A stretch of 64,000 nucleotides of DNA from Scilla litardierei (lineage: Eukaryota; Streptophyta; Magnoliopsida; Asparagales; Asparagaceae). Made by a program: the position numbers and the translations under genes. The notes under the pieces are model-generated. The model had not been told where the DNA came from, did not search any database, and saw nothing but the letters and a program-made list of their open reading frames with translations. This document shows, piece after piece, positions 1 to 13,040 of the stretch. The DNA lies in assembly GCA_030789695.1 (NCBI GenBank), contig CM061132.1, forward strand, positions 156,470,817 to 156,534,816, in the 5' to 3' direction. Numbering within the stretch: position 1 is the stretch's first letter; every line of letters begins with the position of its first letter.

Positions 1-1520
1 CTTATGAAACATGAAGTGTTCGGACCTAAAGTCCAGACACCAAAAGGTGTCAAACCTGTGGGTAAAATAAGTATTTCACACATACGAAAAAATAAGAACA
101 AAATCTTATGATATAAGGTACAACCTATAGCTTGAGGATATTTTCGCTGAAACTGGGGAATAAACAAATTAAAATGAGCATGATCATATATAAATGATGC
201 ATCAGATTCCTTAAGTTATCCACTGCGAATACTTTACAATTTGGCAAAGGAAATTTTGGATATGCTGCTATTGGATGTTGTGACGGCATACCTTTATGGA
301 TATCTTGGTAAAGATAAATTCCATAATTCCTTAAATGCCTGAATAGACTTCGGGACGTCTATTCTATTGAAGAAGAATAACAATAATAATAAATAATGTA
401 CAACCAAGAGAATCACTTGACAAAGGAATGATTCCTACTAAGGGTTGTCTTTGTATTTGTATAAAGAGAAAAGCACATGATTTGAGATCATAGTTGTAAA
501 CAACTTAAATATCATCGGATCTCCTGAAGAGAAAACCGAAACATGTGTTCAAGCCTGACTATCAAACATGAAATGAAAGACCTAGGCAAAATAAATTAAG
601 TCATGGCTCACAGATTTATTGTCTTAAAGATAAAATCATGTTACATTAAAATTCATACGCCCAGAGTGCATTGAAGAAATTATAAGGACAATTGTCATCC
701 AATAAGTACACTAATGGTAGTACGCTCAATAGATGTACAAAAAGACACCTTCTAGTCGCTGGAAGAGGGGGAGGATATACCAGGTCCTAAAGTCCCTTAT
801 CTTAGTGAAATCAGTGAACTCATGGCTAACTGCACGCGTCCCGATATAGCAGTTGCAGTAAATTCACTAACAAGTGTCAGTTAGGCACCTAAAAAGTGCC
901 ATTAGATCGGAGTTAATCATCTTATGCGCTTCCTCCAAGGGTCGATAGATTTGGGCTTACATTATAAAGGATTATCATCCATGCTTATGCAAATGCAGGT
1001 TACAGGTCCGACCCCTATAATGAGAAATCATAGACCGGGTACCCACAGTGGGACGACCATCTACTGCAGATCTGCAAAGAAAACTATGAAGGCAACATCA
1101 TCCTATCATTCCGAGATCCTCCCCATTCCAGAAACAAACTAATGGTGTATCTGAGTGCGCCTGGTGGTACATCACATCCCAGTGACGACTGGGACAGAGG
1201 CTAGTCTTTTATAGCTGACCACATAATTTGAAGACCATGCCACTTGCTTACCCCATTTTTTAGGAGACCACATCAGAGGCGACGAAACAAAGCACACCTC
1301 TCTAGATTTTTTGGTTTCAGCAGCTGCTTAATGATGATGATATTTGTAATCTGTGTATATTTTCAGATTGTTGTAAATAGGAGTGATGAAAAATGCCTAA
1401 AAGATCTGAAAGAATACGGGCTTATACAGATCAGGGGGAGTTTGAGGGAGTTTGTACTCTTTTTCCTTAGCTATGATTTTTTCCCACTGTGTTTTCCATA
1501 GCCAAAGGTTTTAGCGAGGC
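1..1520 (+). pseudogene. Decayed Ty1-copia (Ale-like) RT/RNase H tail
   Basis: This stretch is collinear with about 61,000-62,640 of the better preserved copia element in the same window, so it is the 3' part of a related pol gene. Visible remnants are an RT block LDVVTAYLYG at 271-300 and an RNase H-like block around 980-1140. It ends with the post-pol segment (about 1430-1515) that precedes the 3' LTR in the other copy. Many stops, frameshifts and deletions rule out function. It continues beyond the left edge of the window. It is cut at 1521 by the start of the Tat-like LTR, so its own 3' LTR is not seen. Confidence 0.85.
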
Positions 1521-2255
1521 TGTTGAATCATCGGGCCGGCACTCGAGATGACTTGTCCGACGAGTGAATGAGGCCCAAAGAGCCCACGAGAGACGCCTGA
1601 TACCGACTCAGTCAAGGCCCAGCTACCAGTCGCCCGTTGTACTCTCACCCATTAAACGTGTGATTGAAGGTGGGCTCATAAATTGTGGGAACGTGGGCTA
1701 CGGTTACTCCTATTAAAGGGGGAGGTCATGTCACCATAATAGGTGACAGTTATTCCCCCAACGTCACTGAAAATACCCAGGAGGTCTATAAATACATGAA
1801 GTTCCAACTCCCAAGATACAAAATCTAATACTCGGACTTTACATTCTCCAACTTATATTTCTTCTATAAAAGAGCTTGCAACGTCAGATCTGAGACGAAC
1901 CTCCGTGGGTCGATCTAAGTTGCTCCAAGCTCTCTCCCTCTCTTAAGTTCCGTTCTAACTTAAGCATCGGAGGGGTTTTGGGTTGGGACCCAGATCCGAC
2001 CCCCCGACGCTTCATTGTGGTGCAGATCTACAAGTCTTGATCCTACGTGAGGGTCGCTCCTGAGCTTCTCAGCCTCGACTGATCGACATACGGACCACTC
2101 GAGGGTTAATCGAACATCGCAAGACAACTACCATCCATCCACGACCCTGGTTCTTCCAACATAGGGTCCCACTCAACCAATTGACAAGGCTCCAAGTCAG
2201 CAGGAAAGGGTCCACGTTATCAACTCAATTGTTTCGGTCATTTTTGGCCTTAACA
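1521..2255 (+). repeat. 5' LTR of the Tat-like element
   Basis: It begins TGTTGAATC and ends CTTAACA, immediately followed by a PBS-like site. A TATA-like stretch (TATAAATA, about 1787-1794) lies inside. Parts of the same LTR family recur, rearranged, at about 52,907-53,275. No 3' partner is present in the window, so the left boundary rests on the TG start and on the break with the copia remnant. Confidence 0.7.
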
Positions 2256-2256
2256 G

Positions 2257-2275
2257 TTTGGCGTCTTCTGTGGGG
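2257..2275 (+). other. Primer-binding-site-like motif
   Basis: TTGGCGTCTTCTGTGGGG lies two bases after the LTR end. It resembles the TGGCGCCGT start seen after many plant gypsy 5' LTRs, which pairs with the 3' end of tRNA-Asp, but has substitutions. Confidence 0.5.
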
Positions 2276-2535
2276 AAATGTTAACCAGCTCGACATCCCA
2301 AATCGATCGATAAGCTATGTAGGCTGGACCCAGTAACATCGGACCGAACTCAGGTCCAAGCTAGAAACAAAAGGCGAACATTGTCCAGGTGGAGGATGCA
2401 TCAGATTCTACATCCTCATCAAAACGACCTAAGAAGGCCACTAAGGTACTTAAGGTGTCCCAGAAGCAATTCGACTAATTTGCAGAGCAGGTCGACAAGA
2501 GTCTCATCGTGTTGGCGACTCTGGTGCGTTAAAGA

Positions 2536-3613
2536 ATGGGAGATCCGCCACTCACAAATGAGCCGCTACCGCCTCCAAACTCGACCCTGACACCGACGAG
2601 AGGCACGACCGTGCTTAGGGATCCGAGAGATCTGAGAGTGGATCAGCAAGAGATGGCCCAACTCAATACAACTCCTACATCTCCCCAATATGGGGATATG
2701 GGGAATGACAACGTTACCTTCGGTTTCCAAGGAGGACCCAATCTCTCCCATTACAAGCAAGCGACTCGTAACATCCTGGATCAGGTAATCTATGGGGCTT
2801 CTCCAGGTTATAACCCTCTTGATTTTACAGGCGGATATGGGAGGAGAAAGGAAATCCCAAACCGATCCTCAGGAGCTACATACGTGCAAGGCGGGGATGA
2901 GTGATCCCTGCTTATCCAGTCCGCACTTCGACAGACCCAATTAAAGGAGAACATCACGTTTGCTCCTTTTATTCCTAAGTCCAAACTTCCTGCCTTGCCG
3001 GCATATGATGGCAAAGGCAACCCATGGTCGCACATCTGCAAGTACTTAAATGTGATGCTGCTTCATGGGGCCGATGAGCCATACAACTGGCGAGCTTTCC
3101 ACACCACCCTATTCAACTGGGCAGATGGCTGGTACGACGGATTACCTGACAGCTGTATCGGGTCATTCGACGAATTGGCCGATTTGTTTTACAGGCAATT
3201 TATCACAGGTCGACATCCCAAAAGAAAGTCCTCCAATCTCTTTGCATTCAAGCAGAAGGATAAGGAACCAATCCAAGCCTTCGTCCACCGATTCAACAAC
3301 GAAAGGCTCGAAGTAGAGGACACGCTGGATGTGACTGTCATCTTAGCTTTCACTCAAGCGGTGCAGGACAAACACTTGTGGAGGGCGCTCCACCAATTCA
3401 CACCTAACAGCCTCACAGAGCTGTTCAATATAACAGATCGGTTCACAATCTCTGAAGAGGCGGAGGAACCAACTGAAGCTATCGGAAAAGGCACCCCTGC
3501 CCGCCGTAGAGGCTCCAGGCAGGAAAAGCCAAACCAGGGAACTCCTCGTCAGTAGTCTTGGGACAAGAGACTGAGAGAGGGGAGCCCTCGGAGCAAGGAG
3601 CACCGAACTTATG
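2536..3613 (+). pseudogene. Tat-like gag, N-terminal and capsid part
   Basis: One frame runs from an ATG at 2536 to the insertion point at 3613, with in-frame stops TGA at 2902 and TAG at 3553. The region from about 2995 is the retrotransposon gag (capsid) domain, with the typical blocks PAYDGKGNPW, FYRQFITGR and QAFVHRFN. In a working element it would form the virus-like particle shell. The nested LTR element enters after 3613, and the same frame resumes at 12,474 once one TTATG copy is discounted. Confidence 0.85.
3609..3613. repeat. Target-site duplication TTATG (left)
   Basis: The five bases before the left LTR are repeated exactly at 12,469-12,473 after the right LTR. Confidence 0.92.
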
Positions 3614-6107
3614 TGTCACGCCCCGTTTCCCAAAATTATGGAGGCGAGACGTGAGTAGGTCCGCTCAGACTTGAAGCTGTGAAGCTGCAAGTCTGATAAG
3701 CGTCAATAAACTTCAAACGGCAGGTCCTTGCAAATGCGATACGAAACAAAGATAATAATAAAGGAAATGAGACAAAAGCAATCTCAGAATATCCATAAAA
3801 TAAGTTTCAACATCACAGAAAAAGCCACCATGCTAAAAGAAAAGAATCTAAAAGGCCCCAGCATGGCCAACAAAAGTACAACGTACAAAGTAAAGGTGTC
3901 ACGCACCGACAACTAACAACAATCCTAAAACAAAAGGAAGCTCAGCAAGGTCACTAAGACTGGTCACCGGTGTCCACAAACTCCTCCCGGACAGGCATGG
4001 GCACAGGCTCAGCGTCAGCAATTACCACGTACTTAGCAACGGTCTCTGGCTCAGGGTCTAACATGTGACACCCAAAAGAGCAAGGGGCACATGTCAGCAA
4101 GTCTACAAGAGACTTGTGCAAGGAAACTGAAAGTGAAAGTAAAGCAACCTAGCAGTTCAGCATGATGCAATGACATGACTGATATATCATGAGTGCAACA
4201 AGTAAAGTAAAGTATGAGCATGGCATGGCAACTGGCATTTAAATCATGACATGGATATCAAGTTTTGCAAGAACAATCACAAGGACAAGGACAAGTCTAG
4301 TAAGCACGTAGTGCACAGAGATTACGCCTTTTGGCTAGAGTGGCTGATCGGGCCAATTCCTAAGCTCAAGTGATCGCTTATCCCTACCCCTCCACGTGTA
4401 TCGAGTCAGGGCCTTACCCCCGAACACGAAATGCTCGCTTCTGGATCACGAGCCATGAAGTGTATTTCAATATGGCATAGGGGTGCACCTAGCCTGAACA
4501 AGGAAGTACAAGTATTGTAGCGTGTGCTACGAATGCAACATTCAACTTGGATGACATGTAAGATGCAATGCATGACAGATAATAGTTTAAGTGCGTACAG
4601 ATAAGGAATTGAAACGTGGCATGCATCAATGCATGAATGACATGGCAGCATGAACAAAGCAGGTAAAAGGGTTGGATCTAGCTTCGTTGTCAAGCTAGAT
4701 CAAATGAGGTGACGGATCTAGTTTCGTTGTCAAACTAGATCAAATAGGCGTCTAGAAAGCTATCATTTCACTGCCTAGTCTCTTTTACACTAAAATAAGG
4801 AAGTGGCCTAAAACATGGCCTAAAGCAAAGGTTGGCAAGTTTCACTTGCCTGCAAGTTTGACGTCTGAAAAATACCGTCCAAAAGTCCACAAGTCACAAA
4901 CAACCTATGTGCACAAGTCCACCAGCCTACAGTCCCATATTATTAATCTTGATTAGTGAATTTAAAACAATTTAAAACATCAATTTTAGTCTTGATTAAC
5001 AGGCTGTGGTTGGGGGTCCTAGGGGTGCAAAACGTTACCTCAACACGACGCGAAAGCTACACTGGCGTCGGGTAGCGACGCCAGGGGTTGGAATATAAGA
5101 ACGCGTTCCTAGTCCAAATTCCAGATTAGATTCCTCGCTCGAATGGTCTGGGCAGCAACCAGTTCAACGAACCAAGATTCCAACGCTAGAACGTGCGACG
5201 ACGGCTACGACGTATCGCAACGTCGTAAACGGCAAATCCACGATGAGGAGGCCCTAGGTGGGACCCACAGTAGTGCTAGGGGCCAATGGGGGACCCACAA
5301 CACCTCTGGAGAACTTGGGGGTCCCACGGTGGCAAGCGTTGCGAAAGTTGCGACGTTGCGACGAACGTCGCTCTGTCAGACCGGGCCGATGCGAGGGATT
5401 CTCTCGGTCGGGCACGGGCGGCTGCGAGCTGCTGTTGCGACGAACGTCGCAAGCGAGATTTTTGAGTTGTGGGGCGGCTAGGGTTTGTTTGCTTGCGAAA
5501 ATATGTTAACCTAGGGGTTGTTTATATAGGGTAGGTGGGTTGACTTGGTCTAGGGTTAATATTTGAATTCAAAAATGATTTTAAACCCAATTATTCACCC
5601 TCTCCAACACCCAAGCATGTGTGGTTGCGGCCAAGGCTAGGGGCTTGGGTCAAAAATAGTTTTGAAGTGTTATAATCTAATAGAAATTATATTGGGTCGA
5701 AAATACTTTAAAACTTAGTATATAAAAATATTTAAAGCTTTGCTAAAAATGTAAAATGGGTCAAATGAAATCCAAAAATTGTGAAATAAATATTGGGGTG
5801 ATCGGGACGACGAAAGAAGGAAAACTAAGAAGACGGCTCTCAATTTCGACATCGAGGGACAAAACTAAAAATAGAAACGCCTCACGTCAAAAGTGAGAAT
5901 CACGACGTCTCTTGGAATAAGATCAAATCGTGGGAGAACGACCCGAGAAATGTCGTTCCAAATTAGTGCCACAATTTAATACTCTCAGAGACGATCACAA
6001 CGACATATCACACCAAAGTGTTCACAAACAAACAGAGTCTAAAATAAATACGTGCACGGTAAACAGCACGTGCACGAAGAAGATACGATCGGAAAGCGGC
6101 TGTTACA
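3614..6107 (-). repeat. LTR (3' LTR of the nested element)
   Basis: It starts TGTCACGCC and ends GTTACA on the plus strand, and matches 9975-12,468 along its whole length with scattered substitutions. It contains a GC-rich block around 5240-5470 and AT-rich flanks. Short ORFs in it are repeated in the other LTR and are not genes. Confidence 0.92.
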
Positions 6108-6302
6108 TCCTCCCCACCTTAGAATAAAGTCCGTCCTCGGACTTTCTAATTATAAATATAACACTAGCTAGACTAGTAGCTATCCTGATCACATCACACT
6201 ATAATTCAACCAGGTATAGTCATTACCAATGCTTATACATACATTAGGTAGTCAAACAATAACTTTGCTAACATGTATATATTCATTCATGCACATATTT
6301 CA

Positions 6303-6305
<3 letters not shown>

Positions 6306-6377
<72 letters not shown>
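6306..6377. repeat. (TA)n microsatellite, left block
   Basis: About 36 uninterrupted TA units directly precede the foldback element at 6378. Confidence 0.95.
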
Positions 6378-6381
<4 letters not shown>

Positions 6382-6539
6382 ATAATGGGTATCATACGCC
6401 GTATGAGGCCTTGCCTCATGTTCCCTCTCACATAAAGCAACCAAGTACAAGCCCACATGGGCTTGTACTTGGTTGTACTTGGTTACTTTATGTGAGAGGG
6501 AACATGAGGCAAGGCCTCATACGACGTATGATACCCATT

Positions 6540-6543
<4 letters not shown>
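6378..6543. mobile_element. Foldback MITE inside a TA microsatellite
   Basis: About 80-bp arms are near-perfect inverted repeats: the left end GAGAATAATGGGTATCATAC is mirrored at the right end. The centre is around CCCACATGGG, and a roughly 10-bp GTACTTGGTT duplication in the right arm is the main asymmetry. It is bounded on both sides by TA runs, as expected for a MITE that targets TA, like the micron-type elements of rice. It has no coding capacity. Confidence 0.8.

Positions 6544-6584
<41 letters not shown>
6544..6584. repeat. (TA)n microsatellite, right block
   Basis: About 20 TA units directly follow the foldback element. Confidence 0.95.
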
Positions 6585-6587
<3 letters not shown>

Positions 6588-9500
6588 TACATCCCTTATA
6601 TAACTGCTACTTACCTAGCACAAACAATAGTTCAAATACTCACCTAAGATTAGTCTCATACTAGCAAATACAATCATTGCTCTACGTATAGATAGCTACC
6701 TATGCACAAAACAAACATGGGTATACTACTCTCTGATATTTCCTAGTATACATCCAATACCAAACACATCAACACATGTAGTCACACCATACCATTATTT
6801 AAATCAAGTTTTACTATATCTAATATACATTCACCACTACTATAATTTCACAACATATATTCATTCAAATGCATGCAAATATTTCACCATAACTTCACAT
6901 CACATACGGCTCTATAACTATATTCACGACATGCCACACCTATCATAGTCACAAAAACTTATAACTAGGCACTTACTTACCCGTGCATGGTGCACACCCG
7001 CACACGCTAACATTTCATACATACATATCAATCACACCACTATATACTTAGCACATCTACACACCTAGTTTAGCTAGCACACATACGCCCACACGGGCAA
7101 ATCCTTAGTAATTAACTATGCCACAAGACCAACACATATAACTATATACTGGTATAGCGACCCACAATCATGTGCGTAACACAACCAGGCACAAGTAATC
7201 CTATCACTATACATACATCATCCATCACTATATTCATGGTACTACACGCAACCACAGACATATGCAACAAGATACTAAGAGTATACCAACTCAAGCTTGA
7301 GTGAGACTCGAAACACATATCAGAATACTCTATATACGTAACACGGTATTTATACCTATACCAATACCACTCCAATATATACACATCTACCAATATAACC
7401 ATATACATACCATATGTCAATCACACCTAATATTTAGTCAGGTGACACTCACATAGTTCAATCACTCTATATACCATAATAATAATACAGACATCAGCAC
7501 ACGTATAATTATAATACCTTCCCTAATACGTGCATTCACCGTATAGTCACACACATGTAGAACATATACTCACACCATATCCTACTACCTATAATTAGTA
7601 TACCAACACATCTACTACATACATAGTTAAGATATGCAATAGTCGTGTATACCTCATGGTATACACGCATACAACATCCCGTAAAAGCAAGCAATACCAA
7701 TCAAAATTACAATCCTACTACCATATGTATATCACCTGTATACTCATGCAGCTAATACATAACTACTTACGTCTAAGCATAATACGTATCTACGTGTGAG
7801 CACATACTCACACATACTAACACATAGGTCATATAATAGACCTACCCACTTAACTATTCATACACCTATTATTATCACACCTATCAAACACATAGCGTTA
7901 CAAACATATTATTTCAACCATTATAAGTATCTCCAACTACATACACCCCATTAGATATTTCAACACTGATTCATATATACACAGACGTCCCTAGAGGGGT
8001 ATAGCTATCCTCACACATACCTATAAGTACTAACACACAAACAACTTCATAATATCACGAATAACTCTGAGTATGTATATCACACAATAGGCAAACATTA
8101 ATATACTATAGGGGAGTACACTCATTCAAGCCCACATACTCAACTTAGGTACATGCACCACGACAACATCACAAAGGTCCAAGGGCCTACTAACAAATTA
8201 GGGTTGACACAGTCATTGACGAGCACTAAAGCCTAAGCAATAGAGGGAGATCGAGGTCGAAAGCGTGGCGAGGGAAGGATCGATAAGCACGAGTTCAGAT
8301 AGGACGAATATAAGGAGACAACTTGGTTAGATGAAGCATTGACTCAATTGTGAATGTTTATGTAGAGGAAAGGGAGATGTAGTGATACCCTTATAGGATA
8401 CAGAAGGAAAATAGTGTAAAAACATAAGCTAAAATACGTGAAATTTGAAAACTGTTGTACTTCAAAAGTTGGAGTCCTCGTCTGTATAAATTATTTGGAG
8501 ATCGATAAAACAAGTTGTTCGAAACAAGTTTGAGTCGAATATACATAATACGAGAAAACAGTTTATTGGCTTATATAAAATTATCAGGAGGAAAGTAAAT
8601 CATTCACACGAACATTAAGGATGTAGTTTAGAAAATATTATACGGCAATAATTTAATATAATTTCGACAAAAATTTTGAAATTCAAAGAATGAAATTAAA
8701 TTAACGGAAGAATTTAAGCTCATGTTAAATGCTTTCAAAGTCTTTAAGCTAGGGAAAAATTTAAAATAATCAATATTGAAACTATTTTTAGAGGAACCAG
8801 GATTTGCCAAAAAGAAACTGATTTACACAAAGTTCTTAATATACGCGCACAACGAGCCTGGTACAGATATATAAAAATAATTGAAATTCTATTTAGTTTA
8901 GAAATTATTCTAATAGTATGTATGGTGAACGGTAAGATAATAATAACTTAGTAGTAGAATTATCAAAATTGGCAATAAAGCTTTAAACCAAATTATGGAG
9001 GGTCTAGATCAGGAAATGGTTATGAAATAGTAATTTTACAAAAATCTGAAATAGGGAAAACGATGAGCATAAAGTCGACTTGCTGAAAGCTGAAGTCCCA
9101 TGTGACTTGAAAAGTATATTAAAAGTAAGCGCGATGTGTCATTCGAATAGCATAAATAAGAAAAAAAATTATAAATCGAATTGGGCAAAATAAAAGTATG
9201 GTTCAGAATAAAATTAGTATATGAAGGGACAATGTATTTACATAGGTACGAAAAGTATAGGCTGGAAAAATATCACAAGCTGGTATTCAAAAATTTCGAC
9301 AAAAGGTTTAAAAATTTAAGTCAACGAAAGAGTATGCAGTCTAAGCAATATATATTAAAATTTTTGAACAAATTTAAACTTAGGGAAAGAGGAAATCGAA
9401 AAATACGTTCAGAAGATTCAAGATTTGTAATGGAGAGATTCAAAAATTGACGACGATTGTCATGAGGCGATCTCGTGAATCGAGGCAAGGGAAATGGTCG

Positions 9501-9974
9501 GAGGATCAAAACATGCATACGCCTAGGATATGACCTAGGAAAATCTACGGGGAACTCCTACGGTCGACCAACTAAAGATTAAGAAACTTGGCGCTACGAC
9601 TTCCTAAGGATCAAGACTGGAATGAAATGCGTTCAGCTTGGCCCGAAATCGATGAACCCAAGCGAACGACTAAAGAAATTCTAGAAAGTCTAATATGGTT
9701 AGAGTTTAGGCAAGAAGCATTAAGGTAACTCCTAAGACGATTAAATAGATTCCTAGCAGAGAGTCTAACTAACCATCAGGGACCTCTAACTATCAAGCAC
9801 AGACGTCTAACTAAGTCTTCTTACCACCTAGTGACATAGAAAAACGATTTGAATTAGGCTCAAGGCTTATGACTAGGATGTTGCAATTTATTTAATAGAC
9901 ATTCCATAGTTTATTATCGTTGTTCTGATAATTCACAGTTGCAAGACGGACCTGCATGGGCCACCAACAAAACC

Positions 9975-12468
9975 TTTCACGCTCCGCTTCCCAAAAATAT
10001 GGAGGCGAGACGTGAGTATGTCCGCTCAGACTTGAAGCTGTGAAGCTGCAAGTCTGATAAGCGTCAATAAACTTCAAACGACAGGTCCTTGCAAATGCGA
10101 TATGAAACAAAGATAATAATAAAGGAAATGAGACAAAAGCAATCTCAGAATATCCATAAAATAAGTTTCAACATCACAAAAAAAGCCACCAGGCTAAAAG
10201 AAAAGAATCTAAAAGGCCCTAGCATGGCCAACAAAAGTACAACGTACAAAGTAAAGGTGTCACGCACCGACAACTAACAGCAATCCTAAAACAAAAGGAA
10301 GCTCAGCAAGGTCACTAAGACTGGTCACCGGTGTCCACAAACTCCTCCTGGACAGGCATGGGCTCAGGCTCAGCGTCAGCAATTACCACATACTCAGCAA
10401 CGGTCTCTCGCTCAGGGTCTAACATGTGACACCCAAAAGAGCAAGGGGCACATGTCAGCAAGTCTACAAGAGACTTGTGCAAGGAAACTGAAAGTGAAAG
10501 TAAAGCAACCTAGCAGTTTAGCATGATGCAATGACATGGCAGATATAGCATGAGTGCAACAAGTAAAGTAAAGTACGAGCATGGCATGGCAACTGGCATT
10601 TAAATCATGACATGGATATCAAGTTTTACAAGAACAATCACAAGGACAAGGACAAGTCTAGTAAGCACGTAGTGCACAGAGATTACGCCTTTTGGCTAGA
10701 GTGGCTGATCGGGCCAACTCCTAAGCTCAAGTGATCGCTTATCCCTATCACTCCACGTGTATCGAGCCAGGGCCTTACCCCCAAACACGGAATGCTTGCT
10801 TCTGGATTTCGAGCCAGGAAGTGTATTTCAATATGACATAGGGGTGCACCTAGCCTGAACAAGGAAGTACAAGTATTGTAGCGTGTGCTACGAATGCAAC
10901 ATTCAACTTGGATGACATGTAAGATGCAATGCATGACAGATAATAGTTTAAGTGCGTACAGATAAGGAATTTAAACGTGGCATGCATCAATGCATGCATG
11001 ACATGGCAGCATGAACAAAGCAGGTAAAAGGGTTGGATCTAGCTTCGTTGTCAAGCTAGATCAAATAAGGTGACGGATCTAGTTTCGTTGTCAAACTAGA
11101 TCAAATAGGCGTCTAGGCAGCTATCATTTCACTGCCTAGTCTCTTTTACGCTAAAACAAGGAAGTGGCCTAAAACATGGCCTAAAGTAAAGGTTGGCAAG
11201 TTTCACTTGCCTGCAAGTCTGACGTCTGAAAAATACCGTCCAAAAGTCAACAAGTCACAAACAACCTATGTGCACAAGTCCACCAGCCTACAGTCCCATA
11301 TTATTAATCTTGATTAGTGAATTTAAAACAATTTAAAACATTAATTTTAGTCTTGATTAACAGGCTGTGGTTGGGGGTCCTAGGGGTGCAAAACGTTAAC
11401 TCAACACGACGCGAAAGCTACACTGGCGTCGGGTAGCGACGCCAGGGGTTGGAATATAAGAACGCGCTCCTAGTCCAAATTCCAGATTAGATTCCTCGCT
11501 CAAATGGTCTGGGCAGCAAACAGTTCAACGAACCAAGATTCCAACGCTAGAACATGCGACGACGGCTACGACGTATCGCAACGTCGTAAACGGCAAATCC
11601 ACGATGAGGAGGCACCTAGGTGGGACCCACAGTAGTGCTAGGGGCCAATGGGGGACCCACAACACCTCTGGAGAACTTGGGGGGCCCACGGTGGCAAGCG
11701 TTGCGAAAGTTGCGACGTTGCGACGAACGTCGCCCCGTCAGACCGGGCCGCTGCGAGGGATTCTCTCGGTCGGGCACGGGCGGCTGCGAGCTGCTGTTGC
11801 GACGAACGTCGCAAGCGAGATTTTTGAGTTGTGGGGGCGGCTAGGGTTTGTTTGCTTGCGAAAATATGTTAACCTAGGGGTTGTTTATATAGGGTAGGTG
11901 GGTTGACTTGGTCTAGGGTTAATATTTGAATTCAAAAATGATTTTAAACCCAATTATTCACCCTCTCCAACACCCAAGCATGTGTGGTTGCGGCCAAGGC
12001 TAGGGGCTTGGGTCAAAAATAGTTTTGAAGTGTTATAATCTAATAGAAATTATATTGGGTCGAAAATACTTTAAAACTTAGTATATAAAAATATTTAAAG
12101 CTTTGCTAAAAATGTAAAATGGGTCAAATGAAATCCAAAAATTGTGAAATAAATATTGGGGTGATCGGGACGACGAAAGAAGGAAAACTAAGAAGACGGC
12201 TCTCAATTTCGACGTCGAGGAACGAAACTAAAAATAGAAACGCCTCACGTCAAAAGTGAGAATCACGACGTCTCTTCGAATAAGATCAAATCGTGTGAGA
12301 ACGACCCGAGAAATATCGTTCCAAATTAGTGCCACAATTTAATACTATCAGAGACGATCACAACGACATATCACACCAAAGTGTTCACAAACAAACAGTC
12401 TAAAATAAATACGTGCACGGTCAACAGCACGTGCACGAAGAAGATACGATCGGAAAGCGGCCGTTACA
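9975..12468 (-). repeat. LTR (5' LTR of the nested element)
   Basis: Same length (2494 bp) and same sequence as 3614-6107 apart from scattered differences. The terminal TG has become TT on the plus strand. It is followed by the second TTATG at 12,469-12,473. Confidence 0.92.
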
Positions 12469-12473
12469 TTATG
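12469..12473. repeat. Target-site duplication TTATG (right)
   Basis: Exact partner of 3609-3613. Confidence 0.92.
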
Positions 12474-12766
12474 CCAGACCAAACACGCCTAAGACGGAGG
12501 TCCTAGCCTATGCCCAATGAGAAGAACTAGTCCAGCAGTCCGCCAAGAAAGGCAAATACGAGAAAAGAGATGACCTCAAGTTCTGCAAATACCACAATGA
12601 CTATGTGCATGATACCAACAACTGCTAGATGCTCAAGAAAGAGATCGACGCACTGGTCAAACGCGAACACACCAAGAACCCAGTCAGCGATCCACCAGGT
12701 AAGGAGGGGACCTCGAAGCCAAAGGTCAAGATTACGGGGTCACATGTCACTAAGGTGGTCGACTAG
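12474..12766 (+). pseudogene. Tat-like gag, C-terminal part
   Basis: It continues the frame interrupted at 3613. It carries the conserved Tat gag tail with FCKYHNDYVHDTNNC, a zinc-knuckle-like Cys/His cluster, followed by LKKEIDALVKR. In-frame stops lie at 12,518 (TGA), 12,626 (TAG) and 12,764 (TAG). No protease or RT follows. Confidence 0.8.
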
Positions 12767-13040
12767 AGAGCTTCTGAGCTCAAGGTCAAATAAAAAGCGT
12801 GGAACAAAAGCAACACCCGACGAGATTTGGAAATCCCTGTACGCTTTTTATTTCTTCAATAAAACATGTTTCTTCATCAAATAAAATTCTGCTTTCTTTT
12901 TGAAACAACATTCTTCGATAAATCATTTGTGAATTCAATGAGAATTACCCCATCAAACTCCTCACTAAAAGGATCCAATCCTTGGAAAAATCTAGATGGG
13001 CCAAATTCATAATTGATGAAACCAGTGTGCACCATATCGC
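12767..13040 (+). other. Gag-to-repeat spacer of the Tat-like element
   Basis: AT-rich, with no gene or known motif recognised. Pol would be expected here in an autonomous Tat element and is absent. Confidence 0.5.

Larger units (their letters stand above)
6108..9974 (-). other. Non-coding interior of the nested LTR element
   Basis: No gag, protease, RT or integrase motif was found on either strand. About 6600-8200 is strikingly poor in G on the plus strand, rich in short CACATA/TACATA-like words. From about 8210 the plus strand becomes purine-rich until about 9750. A TA microsatellite with an embedded foldback element sits near the left end. Confidence 0.7.
3614..12468 (-). mobile_element. 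Nested 8.9-kb LTR element without coding capacity (LARD-like)
   Basis: Two direct repeats of exactly 2494 bp (3614-6107 and 9975-12,468) flank a 3867-bp interior, with a perfect TTATG duplication outside. A purine-rich tract on the minus strand (AAGGTGGGGAGGA) abuts the left LTR, so transcription runs on the minus strand and the left LTR is the 3' one. I see no gag or pol block in the interior, which fits a large retrotransposon derivative mobilised in trans. The LTR start on its own strand (TGTAACAG) and the large LTR size suggest a gypsy family, but the lineage is not established. Confidence 0.88.

Noticed and set aside
5143..5509. Open frames in the GC-rich block of the nested LTR
   Set aside because: They recur at 11,604-11,897 in the partner LTR; no known domain and no coding context.
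6229..6664. Tyr-Ile repeat frames
   Set aside because: Translations of the TA microsatellite.
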